Shown here: positions 34,901-44,376 of the stretch, one piece after another
Layout of the letters: each line of letters starts with the position of its first letter
Position numbering within the stretch: position 1 is the stretch's first letter
Assembly (NCBI GenBank): GCA_037951165.1
Contig: JBBDHG010000061.1
Coordinates: 8,429,001 to 8,493,000 of the forward strand
Direction of reading: 5' to 3'
Source: Lophius americanus
Taxonomy: Eukaryota > Chordata > Actinopteri > Lophiiformes > Lophiidae
Length of the DNA: 64,000 nucleotides
Made by a program: the position numbers and the translations under genes
Notes under the pieces: model-generated
Database searches by the model: none
What the model saw: the letters and a program-made list of their open reading frames with translations, nothing else
Told to the model about the DNA's origin: nothing

Positions 34901-37900
34901 AATGCACAGGTAAGTCAGATAGTGGAGTGTCTGTGCTCATGGTGCTTTGTTGCTGTTTTTATAATAACAATGCTGTGACACACTGTTTGGCCCTCTTCTG
35001 TTTTCTTCTATTGTTTGTTTCTTTAATACCTAACTTTTTGGATCAAATGCAAGCTAACCAACACAAAATACTTTTTTTACTTAAAGATAATTGCACTTAT
35101 TGAGCCTAAATATCTCCTTTATAAACTATAATCTAATACCAGCCTTGGCATGTGTGAAAAAGTAATTTTCAATCAATCTTTAGAGAAAACGGCAAACAAA
35201 AACTGCATCGAACTGCATCAATAACTGATTTAACCTGGAATAGAGACCCTGAAACCTAACAAATATCAGCCCTGTTTAGTCTTCCCTGAAATAGACCATT
35301 TTCAGAAGCACAAAGTTCACTCATACCACTATGTGCCAAAATCAAAAGAATTTCATGATGAGATGAGGAAGGGTTGTTCACCATTAATCAATCATTAGGA
35401 AGTTATTTCTAAGGCTTTGGACTACACAGATTCAGAATGAGACACAATCTACAAATGAAGAAGGCTTGAAAATTCTTGGAAGTGGATGACCTCCCAAAAA
35501 ACAAAGACTTGTTCAGGAAGTCTCAAAAGATCCCAATAAAGCATCCAAGTCACTGTAGGCATCTGTCACAGTGAAGTTCAGAGTTCATCGCTCTACTTTG
35601 CAGATGACTCGCGGGGAAAAAAGGCTCATCTGAATTTGGACACTATACCTTGATGACCCCTGGAGCTTTTGGGGAATATTCTATGGACTGATGGATCCAA
35701 AGTTGAAATGTTTGGAGGGAATTGTGGGAACCATTGATTCCGTAGTAATCACAATTGACTTCAACCATGCATCTCTCATCCACCCTGCTCACTTTACACT
35801 GCCCTCCCCCCACTAGGCAATTCTGACTGTAACCTTTTCCTGCTTATACCATCATACAAGCCAGTTGTCCAGCAACCACCAGTGACAGTGAGAAGAGTGA
35901 GGAAATGGTCTGAGGAAGTCATGGAGTCACTGCAGGGTGCCCTGGAAGCCACTGACTGGAGTGCTGTCTGAACCACATACTGAGGACCTGGATAACTGTC
36001 TTTCTGAATACATTGGGTTTCGCGTTGACACCTCCATCCCCACAAATGAGGTATGCTGCTACCTCAACAACAAACCTGGGGTTACCAGTGATCTGAAGGC
36101 CCTACCGAATGAACAACAGAAGGCCTTCAGGTGTAAGGGGACCGTGAAGAGCTCAAATGTTTCTCGAAACAGCTAAAGCAGGGTCTGAGAGAGAGCAAGG
36201 AGGAACAACTTCAAAGGAACAAGGCGGGAGATTATGGAGAGGGATGAGAGATATTACTGGAAGAGGTTCAGCTGAGCGGGATTTACAGCAAGCCAACGAG
36301 CTAAACTGATTGTTTAACCGGTTTTATTCATGACTCCCCAACCCCAGCAGCCCACACTGCTAGGGTTGGGCAGTGTGGGGAATGCTGTTTCCCAGAGCAG
36401 CATTCCCTGATCGCCTCCACATCCCCCACAAGCTCCATCCAGCTTCTCCAGCAAACCTCACCAGGTCACTCCACTGCTATCCCCTCCCACTCTCCAACTA
36501 AACTGTGGTGTTTCTTCTACAACATTAGAGTCGTGTTTTTTTTTATTTCAACTCGCACTGCATGAATCAAACTTTTGCAGAAGCTCACGATTGATGTGCT
36601 CACACTGAATGGTCAGATCCTCGTGCACAATATGAGCTCTCGCACTGTACGACCCCTGCAGCATGTTGTCGCTATTGATAATTGTTAATAAAGTTTTGTT
36701 TGAAAGCTCCGAGGCAGAAAAAAGTTTTTTTCTCAGAAACATGCTAACAACTCAGAATCTAGCTGTCTTTATAATTGTTGTCATGTTGCGTGCCGAAACC
36801 TCTTCTTCTTTTTTTTTTTTAAAGGTGCAGGCGTAGGTTAGCGAGTTATGTTTGACAGTATAGAGTCTTAGCCTAATATCTTGTACCGCTCTGACAGCTA
36901 TGAACCTTTCTTAATTCATATTTGCTGTTATGAGCCAAAAACTGCACCTTATACTGTTTGACAACTTATTGTTTAATATCCACACAACGCTTTGTATCGC
37001 TATGGCAACTACGTCGCTCAGCTACCTCTCACAGGTGTAGTGTGTGTAGCGTCAATCGATAGAGTTGAGACCCTGCCAGAATTTCTGACACACCAGAAAA
37101 CCATCCGATCGTCCCACGGTTGTTGTTGAGGTTGTTAATTGGCCATTGTGACCCTCACAAGGCTGTGACATCCTGCCCAGAATGCTGAAGGAGAAGCTGG
37201 AGAACATGCAGGTTTTGATGCCCTCAAAACCTGTCTCATGGGTTGATGACTACCTGACGGGCAGACCACAGTTTGTCTCCCAGGGAACTGTGTTATCCTC
37301 CTTCCTCATCTCCATCTAAAGATCGGATTTCCAGTACAACTTGAGAGTCATGTGATCTAAAAAAAATCTCAGATGACACAGCCATCGTAGGATGTGTGAA
37401 GGATGGACAGGAGTTGGAGTACAGGAACCTCATGGAGCGGTCTGTGGGGTGTGCAAGGATAATAACTTGCAACTGACCTTGGAGAAAACAAAGGAGATTG
37501 TGGTGGATTTCAGGAAGAAGAAGACCCCACCATCTCCTGTCTTCATCAGTGGGAGAGTAGTGGAGACCATCAAGTCTAACAGGTACCTTGGTTTGGAGCT
37601 GGACAACAAGCTGGAGTGGTCCGCTAACCACGAGGCCAACTACAAGAAGTGCCTGATCCAACTGTAGTTCCTGAGGAGGCTCAGCTCCTTCAACATCTGC
37701 GATAAGATGCTCCACATCTTCCAACAGTCTTATGGCTAGCACACCTTTCAGTGCTCTGTGCTTTTGCCTTTTTAAATAATATAATTAAATACTCTATTCT
37801 GTGTTTTATCAGATTGTCTTTTGTTTTTTGTTATCTTTTGCAAATACCACAGCGTTTAGTATGAGACAAAACAATAACAGGAATCAGCAGTGGGTCAAAT

Positions 37901-40900
37901 ACATTTTCCCAAGACAGCATTTTGGCTGGTTAAAGCATTTTCCTGTCTGATAATGTTGCAGGTGTGGAACGACGCCGCCTCACAGATCTTCTACTCCTTA
38001 GGTATTGGAGTTGGAGGGCTGCTATCTATGGCCTCTTACAATAAGTTTAACAACAACGTCATCAGGTGACTTGGTGCTCCGCTGTATGGTTGGCACTTCT
38101 TTGAAGGGGATATTTCTTTTCATCGTTGTTCTTTTGATTCTAGGGACACTTTAATTATCACCATTGGAAACTGCAGCACCAGCTTCTTTGCAGGATTTGC
38201 TATATTTTCAATCCTGGGTCATATGGCGTGGAAGAAAGGAGTTCCTGTTGCAGAGGTTGCCGATTCAGGTAGATACTGTACCCAATATGATGAGGAATAA
38301 AGTGAGTCTTCTTTAAGCCAAACAGGAAGAGATCTCATAAAGCATGTTGGACACCAGAATCTCAATTATGTGCTCTTTTTTTTCCAGGTCCTGGGTTGGC
38401 TTTTGTTGCTTACCCAGAAGCCCTTGCTTTGCTGCCAGGCTCGGTGTTCTGGTCCATTATGTTCTTTCTCATGCTCTTCATGCTGGGGATCGATACACTG
38501 GTGAGTTTGAATAGACTCAACAGTGATAGGAGCAGAAATGAAAGGCACAAGTCCTCCTTCATATGTTTGATGCCTTCTGCTTTCGCTGCTTCACAGTTTG
38601 GCAACATGGAGGGCATCACTACAGCTGTGCTGGATGAGTTTCCCCATCTCAGAATGAATACGCTGCACAAGTCCTTGTTCTTGGGTTCCCTGTGTTTCTT
38701 TTTCTACCTGATGGGTCTCCTGTTAGTGACAAATGTGAGTGTTTAACAGACGGCTGCAGGTGACAAAAGCGGCTGCAAGATGCATCTTCTTTGAAATCAC
38801 GATTCACATTTCTCGTCTTAGGGCGGGATTTACTGGTTCACTCTCATTGACTCCTTCAGCACTAGCTTTGGTCTCATCATCATCACCCTCTTCATGTGCA
38901 TTGGCATCTCTTTCTTCTATGGTAGTGTATCTCACAACCCTAACCCTCACATGAAACTCCTAACACTGCATTATTCCTTCAGCCGTCGAGGATATGCGAA
39001 TTAGAGACTGACTCACTTTGTTGAGCAGTTGCAGTCAAAGTTATTCAAGAACTGATATCAATATAATTAAAACATTGAATGCATTTTGTCATCCAAGTTA
39101 TATTTTGCTTGTTCCTAATCACTTCTTGGCAAACTTGTCTGTCAGGAGTCAACCAGTTTTGTCAAGACATCATTGACATGATCTGTCACTGTCCTCCCTG
39201 GTGCACGAAAATGCTTCTTTTCTTCAAAGCCTGCTGGATTTTCTGCACTCCATTTCTTTTGCTGGTGAGTAAACACATCAGAACTGATTTCAGTATTTTT
39301 CCTTAATAGATGCAGGAACAATGTGAAATCAGTGTGTTTGTAGAATTGTCAGCAGGTTTACTCTAAAACTACAGAACAAATTTCCCTGAAAATTCTTCAA
39401 GGATGGGTGTTGTATCACACTAAACCTTATTAAATTATGATGGGACTCTGGATAAAGGGAAGATTCTGGAATTTGTTTTCCATCCATTTCTTAAACCTGT
39501 GAAGATGAGGCGCTTTTTTTTTTTACAGTTTCTTTAATTTGTAGGGAAATCATGCATGGATCTTAATTTAAGATATCTGACATATTTAGGAGGTTGGTAT
39601 TAACGAGGGCATGGAATTTATTCCAAATCCAAATCTACCAGATTTAAATATTATACTTTTACAATTCCAACCACCTTAGATTATGGTTACATGGCTCTAA
39701 GTTTGATTTTAGATTAGGCTAATTAAAGGGGACTGTGGGGCTGTGGTGGGGCTACGAGCTCTACTCAGTGTTGTTAAAGTTTAGCTACAGTTTCAATTCA
39801 CTAGTTTCACTGTCGGAGGGTTCATAACTACTCAAACTAAAAATTACCCAGCTTTGTTAGTTTTGGAAGTAATAATGAGCTTTAGGGGAAAAAAAGAAGA
39901 AATAAAAGAGAGTGATGTTTATTGAGATTATTTTGATATATTAGATATCTGTGTGTCCCTGAAATGATTATAATGTTGGTCAGCAAAGCTCATGTTGTAG
40001 CTTGGAAGTCATGTTGGTGTGAATCGGTTGCACAATCCACATCACTCCCTCTATTTTGTCGTTCACTATGTGGCCTGAAGCAAAACTTACATTTACACTG
40101 AGGCTTCTTGATTTACCAGTCTGATTCCACTCATACTATTATGCCGTCTTGTTTCACTTACATTCAAATTGTGGTTTCCTTTCGTGTCCAGCTGTGCCCC
40201 AAACCCAATCACAAACTATGCAATAATAAAGTGGGAATTATAATCATAAAATGTGCAATTGCCAAATTGTGAAACCGAGTGTATCAAGGAAGTTAGAGCT
40301 AATATTTCTTGTATGCCTAATGTTTTACTTTTGAATGGATGATATAGTATTTTAAGGTAATAAATCATAGATAGGACTACTTATTCTAGTCTAACTGTGA
40401 CCAGAAAGTTGTTAGGATTTACATGGACTATTAAAATGTTATTTCCTTTGAATGTTCTATCCCTCAAACCAATGGTGCCAAGGGAAGTACAATAGACATC
40501 TCAGCCAATTAATTTTAAAAAGTCTAATCAAATCATTGTTATGATAGAGATTATCATAGAGTTTTACACATTACGCCTTTAAACTGATCAGTCCTTCAAA
40601 ATGAATAAAAGCTCGAGCAAAAAAAATATAATTTGCTGAGGAGTAACATACCGTGCTTTGTCACTTCAACAGGAATATCAGTTGAAATGAAAAAAACATT
40701 GATAAACTGAGGAAAATAAAGATAATAGATCTTTTACCAACTGATTCTAAAGTTACATCAAGAGAAGTTGAATTATATCATTGCTTTGAAATGTAGCTAA
40801 GAGTTTCACTACCTGAGTTGGGAATAACTCAGGAAGAGAGAGGGACATTCCTTCAGAGTTGTCCTCGTAAGGTTTCTGTCCTGGCATTGTCTGTCACTTC

Positions 40901-41433
40901 TCTGTTATTGCCATTTGTCTTTTTGTCACTCATGACATTTTCCTTGGTTTTTTCAGTTCATCCTGACCTACATCTTCATTGAAATGTACAACACGTCACT
41001 CCGCTACGGAACCTATGTGTACCCATTTTGGGGTAAAGCGCTTGGCGTGTGCATAGGAGCAATCTGCTGTCTACAGATCCTAATCTGGGCCATTGTGGCC
41101 ATAAGCAAGGAAACTGGGACACTGAAAGATGTCAGTATGGCCGCGGTATCTTTCTGTTATTGAGATTTGGTTATTGTCTTTACAGTACCTACTAAATACA
41201 TAATATTGACAAATAAAATGGTCTGGGTAGGATTTAATGACCATCTCCTGCTTCTTTTGCAGCGTTTTCAGAAAACAATTCGACCTCTGAATTCCTGGAG
41301 GGTGAACAACCTGAATAACACCGCGAGGGGGCAGGAGCATGTGGAGCCAGAGAGAGTGGAGGCTCCATTCACAGTCACTCTCACAGACATGGACTTTACT
41401 GCCATGACGTGGGAGGCGGGAAGCCAGGCGTGA
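28992..41433 (+). CDS. SLC6 family Na+/Cl- dependent transporter, glycine-transporter-like
   Basis: Plasma-membrane symporter with the 12-helix LeuT fold. Exons: 28992-29030, 31123-31342, 31695-31826, 32152-32362, 33337-33475, 34775-34909, 37962-38065, 38144-38268, 38388-38500, 38597-38734, 38822-38921, 39146-39264, 40957-41130, 41263-41433. The sum is 1920 nt, 639 aa. TM1 has GYCVGLGNVWRFPYLCYRNG. The TM3-4 loop has a Cys pair and N-glycosylation sequons (NST, NGS). TM6 has QIFYSLGIGVGG, with the Gln and Ser of the chloride site, and TM7 has NCSTSFFAGF. GPGLAFVAYPEALALLP and DAASQIFYSLG are closest to SLC6A9/A5/A7/A14 from memory. TM6 lacks the Trp of glycine transporters, and the usual DWGP motif near the C-terminus is replaced by NSWRVNN. 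Substrate and orthologue are therefore undecided. Confidence 0.92.
29935..30335 (+). repeat. Copy B of the ~300-bp direct repeat, interrupted by a LINE tail
   Basis: The same blocks as 25662-25985 occur in the same order. GGGCTCTTTGCTTAAAC is followed at about 30073 by a reversed LINE tail, after which the repeat resumes (AGAATAAAACC, GTGGATACAACAAATG, GATCCTAACATACACAGTACC). Copy A lacks that tail, so it entered copy B later. Confidence 0.75.
30073..30145 (-). repeat. LINE 3' tail, reverse orientation
   Basis: AATAATAATAATACATTTAA, AGTGCACTTTACATTTGGAT and CAAATCTCAAAGTGCTAA are the reverse complement of the LINE tails at 1885, 6400 and 20280. Only the last ~60 bases of the element are present. 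Confidence 0.85.
32541..32564. repeat. (CA)n microsatellite in SLC6 intron 4
   Basis: About a dozen CA dinucleotides, preceded by imperfect CA/CG units from 32531. Confidence 0.85.
32951..33046 (+). repeat. 96-bp direct repeat, left copy, upstream of SLC6 exon 5
   Basis: I aligned this by eye to 34579-34674. Both copies are 96 nt with no gaps and differ at six positions (90/96 identical). The shared core includes GGCATTACAGTGCTACATTG and GGAGTCCTGTCTTGAGAAGA. Confidence 0.9.
33262..33321. repeat. Inverted ATT/AAT tract 15 bp before SLC6 exon 5
   Basis: TATT units turn into AATA units, then back to ATTATTATT, giving self-complementary arms. The tract ends about 15 bases before the exon at 33337, leaving only CATCTTGTGTTTCGCAG as a polypyrimidine/acceptor region. 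Confidence 0.8.
33570..34570. mobile_element. Possible unclassified insertion in SLC6 intron 5
   Basis: The segment opens CCAGTGTTGCCAGATTTTGC and near both ends has repeated phrases (ACAAGCCCAAAACAAGC near 33622; CAACAAGCCCAAACAACG near 34547). A loosely inverted counterpart of the opening, GTTGGCAACTATGG, occurs at about 34728. This could be a non-autonomous DNA element, but there is no coding region and I cannot name a family. Confidence 0.3.
34579..34674 (+). repeat. 96-bp direct repeat, right copy, downstream of SLC6 exon 5
   Basis: Partner of 32951-33046. The pair brackets exon 5 (33337-33475) in the same orientation, 1.6 kb apart. Confidence 0.9.
35150..35770 (+). mobile_element. Decayed Tc1-like transposon in SLC6 intron 6
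   Basis: TGTGTGAAAAAGTAATTTTC opens the segment as a terminal sequence. The transposase-like region follows in order but with stops and indels: TTCTAAGGCTTTGGACTACA, TTCAGGAAGTCTCAAAAGAT, CATCTGAATTTGGACACTA and TATTCTATGGACTGATGGAT. These correspond to the helix-turn-helix and early DDE parts of a widespread fish Tc1-like family. No intact frame remains. Confidence 0.8.
35830..37745 (+). mobile_element. Decayed non-LTR retrotransposon (L2/Rex-like) in SLC6 intron 6
   Basis: Separate frames show the linker after the endonuclease (CLSEYIGFRVDTSIPTNEVC, then KALPNEQQKAFR, near 35990-36130). Later come the reverse transcriptase end and following region (EYRNLMERSVG, TKEIVVDFRKKK, SNRYLGLELDNKLEWSANHE, near 37400-37660). 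The order is that of a + strand LINE, with many frameshifts, stops and a simple-sequence gap near 36540-37140. The short frames here are fragments, not genes. Confidence 0.82.
39310..40950. other. SLC6 intron 12, no recognised element
   Basis: This is the long intron between the exons at 39146-39264 and 40957-41130. I found no exon, RNA gene or named repeat in it. Confidence 0.6.
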
Positions 41434-41899
41434 CGGCACTGAGAGAGAGTGGGGATGATCACAGTGGTGAACACAATAATGAGCAATATGCTGTCCAGGG
41501 ACAGGAATTTATGATTTTATTGCTCACTCCAGCTAGGCTCTGGTAGCCAGACTGTGTCCTGCAGGGCAGCATGGATTACTTGTTTTATTAATACTATGAT
41601 GTATGTTATGTAGTTTTGTTAAACTGTTTTTAATGCTGTTTGGAATGTATGGTATGTGGACGGTAAAGTAGGACAACGCGAGGATATTGAAAGTTGATCC
41701 TGCCGTGTGTCTGTTGATCTTATTTATTATCATAGTAGAGTACCAGATTTCATTAATCGTGAACGAGGGACAAAAAAGTTAAGGGACTCTTGACTTTTAC
41801 CTGGATATCGATCTGTAAGGGTCTAAATGGTGCTGACCCCCCTGCTGCATCGACGAACACTTTATTCATTTTTAATTCTTCAACTGAAGGACTTCTTAG

Positions 41900-41905
41900 A
41901 ATAAA
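41900..41905 (+). terminator. Candidate SLC6 poly(A) signal AATAAA
   Basis: This is the first AATAAA after the stop at 41433. Other candidates are 42346-42351 and 42754-42759. Which is used cannot be told from sequence. Confidence 0.4.
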
Positions 41906-42884
41906 TAGTTTAGGATTTTTATAAATGCCATATGAACTATTCAGTACTGTTCATTTGTCTGTATGGCAGAGGTCTGGTCTGCATTTTAAATTCACATGGG
42001 GAAAAGGGTATTGCTCAGAATTCATTGATATTGATCTCTTTTTGGATTACAGTCTACATCAGTATTGTATGTAGGCTTTAAATTGGGAGTTTTGAAACTT
42101 TCAAAATACGTTTAAGTACATTCATACTAAAAGAGTGATGGGGGACTGTAGAGATATACAAACCACAAGGTTCATGTTTTTTATTTGTAATAGGCAGTCG
42201 CTTTGACAGTTTCTCAATTTCCCCTCTATTCATTTGCAGAAAACCCTCCTTTTGTCATTGCAAAGCAAGTTACGATATATGACTTAATTGTCGATTTATA
42301 CTGAAATTAATTTCAAATTACACTGAATTTACACTGAAAATTTAAAATAAAGTGGAAAAATACAGTTATGTCACCTACTTTAGATTTAACAGCTCGCTTA
42401 GACACAGTCACACGAATGTGTTGATTATCTCATGAAGTGACTGATTGATAGAGATAAATAAGATGTTAACCATACCGGTAGCACTTTTCCTACTGAGTAA
42501 TTCAACACAGTTTTTTGGACCTATTACTCAAAAATGTTTCAAGGACAATACAGGTGCAACTAGATATGATGTCTGATAAAAGAGATACAAGACCTGAAGT
42601 GCCTTTCAAGCTTGTAAAATGTTAATTACCCCAGTGTTTTAAAACCGGATTAATACTGATTAAAATCTTCAGAATAACAGCATCTTATATATCGTTACTA
42701 TTTCTCTTACCTTTGAATACTTGAGTGCCATTTTGTTGTATATTGCTGTGCAAAATAAAAGAAATACTACATTTTTCTTCATATCTTCATAAAAATGTTC
42801 ATGTCGATAATTGTAACATTTAGAATGATTTCCTTTAATGTGTTCAATTAAACCTTTTAAAAACGACAACATAAGTATAAAGGA

Positions 42885-43280
42885 TAGGATAGGACTTTAT
42901 TGAGCCTCCTTAAGTGAAATTCCAGAAGCACAGCAGCACACAAGCAAGACAATAATTACAAACGATATAAATTGTAATACATATTGGCAAGTGTAGCAAG
43001 AAAAATATACTAAATATGGTATTTAAGGGGGTAAACATTAGTGTGTATTGTACTTATCCGGATACTTAATACCGTATATTGCATATATACATTGAGCGAA
43101 TGTCCCGTTTATTGCACAGTTCCATTTCAATGTAGAGGATTATACAAAGTTATTGCACAATGTACAAATGAGCTCCGGAACCACTCCTTGGCATAATGTG
43201 GATATTTAAATTTATTAGTGAAGGAGCTCTTAAGCACACTCAATGTGTCAAAAAGGGGATGATACAGACCTGGCATTACG
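42885..43280 (-). repeat. Degenerate LINE 3' region
   Basis: GGATAGGATAGGACTTTATT followed by GAGCCTCCTTAAG, and later GTTATTGCACAATGTACAAA and AAGGAGCTCTTAAGCACACT, resembles the reversed 3' end of a Rex/L2-like LINE. These often carry a short GATA-type tail before TTTATTG. There is no reading frame. Confidence 0.5.
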
Positions 43281-43396
43281 AATCAGCAGTTTCCGTTTGT
43301 TTTTGTCGTTGAGAAATACAGCAAACGGTGGCTACGTCAGATAATATCTGAAAATGACAGGTCCTGGTGTTGTATATATTTATATATTATATATAT

Positions 43397-43450
43397 ATTA
43401 ATTAAAAATGAATCTTGACCTATATAGGTCAAGATTCATTTTTAATTAAT
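43397..43450. repeat. 54-bp perfect palindrome upstream of rb1
   Basis: The centre is CCTAT|ATAGG (43423/43424). Checking outward base by base, all 27 pairs match before the first mismatch at 43396/43451. The arm reads ATTAATTAAA, then AATGAATCTTGACCTAT. There is no spacer. It lies about 930 bp before the rb1 ATG and follows an AT-rich TATATA run. Confidence 0.93.
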
Positions 43451-43945
43451 TAATTCCTTGCACAACTTGACTTTCAGACAGTAAAATATATGCGGAGAGG
43501 CTCCAGAACTCCCCCATACCCCATAAAGAAAATTCGATGTCCTCTAGACATTTGACTGCCAACCATACAGCCATTTGAAATAGTTCTGTGTAAATTGTAC
43601 CAATAGATGGCGGCATCTTCATTAGGTTAGGATAGTTGCACTACTAGAGTAAGGGGGAGGCTACTTAATCTTAGTTAATCCATGTTTTTTTATTAAAAAC
43701 TTATATTTGGTGTCTTTAAATAACAAGGCGCAGTGTTAACATTTTTTATATTTTATATAATGTTATTTTACTATCGAAAAAAAAATGGAAACAAACAAAT
43801 TATGTACCGTAAAAGGAAACTAGGACAGAGGGGGAAAAAACATTTACTGTATATTCTATTGCAATAACCATACAATTGTACTGCCTTTTAAGTCAGTTCT
43901 GTGAATGGCGCGATATATGCAAATTAACGGATATTGCGTAATAAG

Positions 43946-43954
43946 TTTCCCGCG
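43946..43954 (+). promoter_or_regulatory. rb1: E2F-type site in the rb1 promoter
   Basis: TTTCCCGCG fits the E2F consensus TTTSSCGC and lies about 420 bases before the rb1 start codon. The human RB1 promoter is known to contain an E2F site through which RB represses its own gene. Use of this site is inferred. Confidence 0.6.
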
Positions 43955-43994
43955 TTTTAATCGGGTGAGTTTAGGTTAGTTTACTCATGGCTGT

Positions 43995-44000
43995 CACGTG
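43995..44000. promoter_or_regulatory. rb1: E-box CACGTG in the rb1 promoter
   Basis: A palindromic CACGTG (in GTCACGTGATC) lies 49 bases after the E2F-type site. USF/MYC/TFE-type factors bind such sequences. Function is not shown. Confidence 0.4.
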
Positions 44001-44376
44001 ATCCTACAGATAACACAGTGAGTTTAGTTTACCGGCACAGCGTGAACACAAACTCCAAAAGTGGCTATTTTACATTAGTCTCTTATAATACTTTCAGAAT
44101 TCTCCGGGGGACGGTTAGTGTACATTGGGTTGTTGACCTTGACGATTTACGGAACTTCAGGTTGCGGCGCCGGTTGCAACGGCGATCCGCTGCACGCCCC
44201 GGTGAACCAAAACGAACGTACACTTCCTCACGATTTCAGGAAGTCGTGTATTGTTGCCACGGAACTCCTGCGCTGGGGTTCAAACAATCAATCGAAGTGT
44301 TTGCTTTCAAAAAAAGCTTTAATTTTTTATCCCTTACATTCGCCTATCATTTTAATTACGTCAACTTGATACAAGG

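Noticed and set aside
35937..37742. Several short frames on both strands
   Set aside because: They are pieces of a decayed LINE and its antisense, not host genes.
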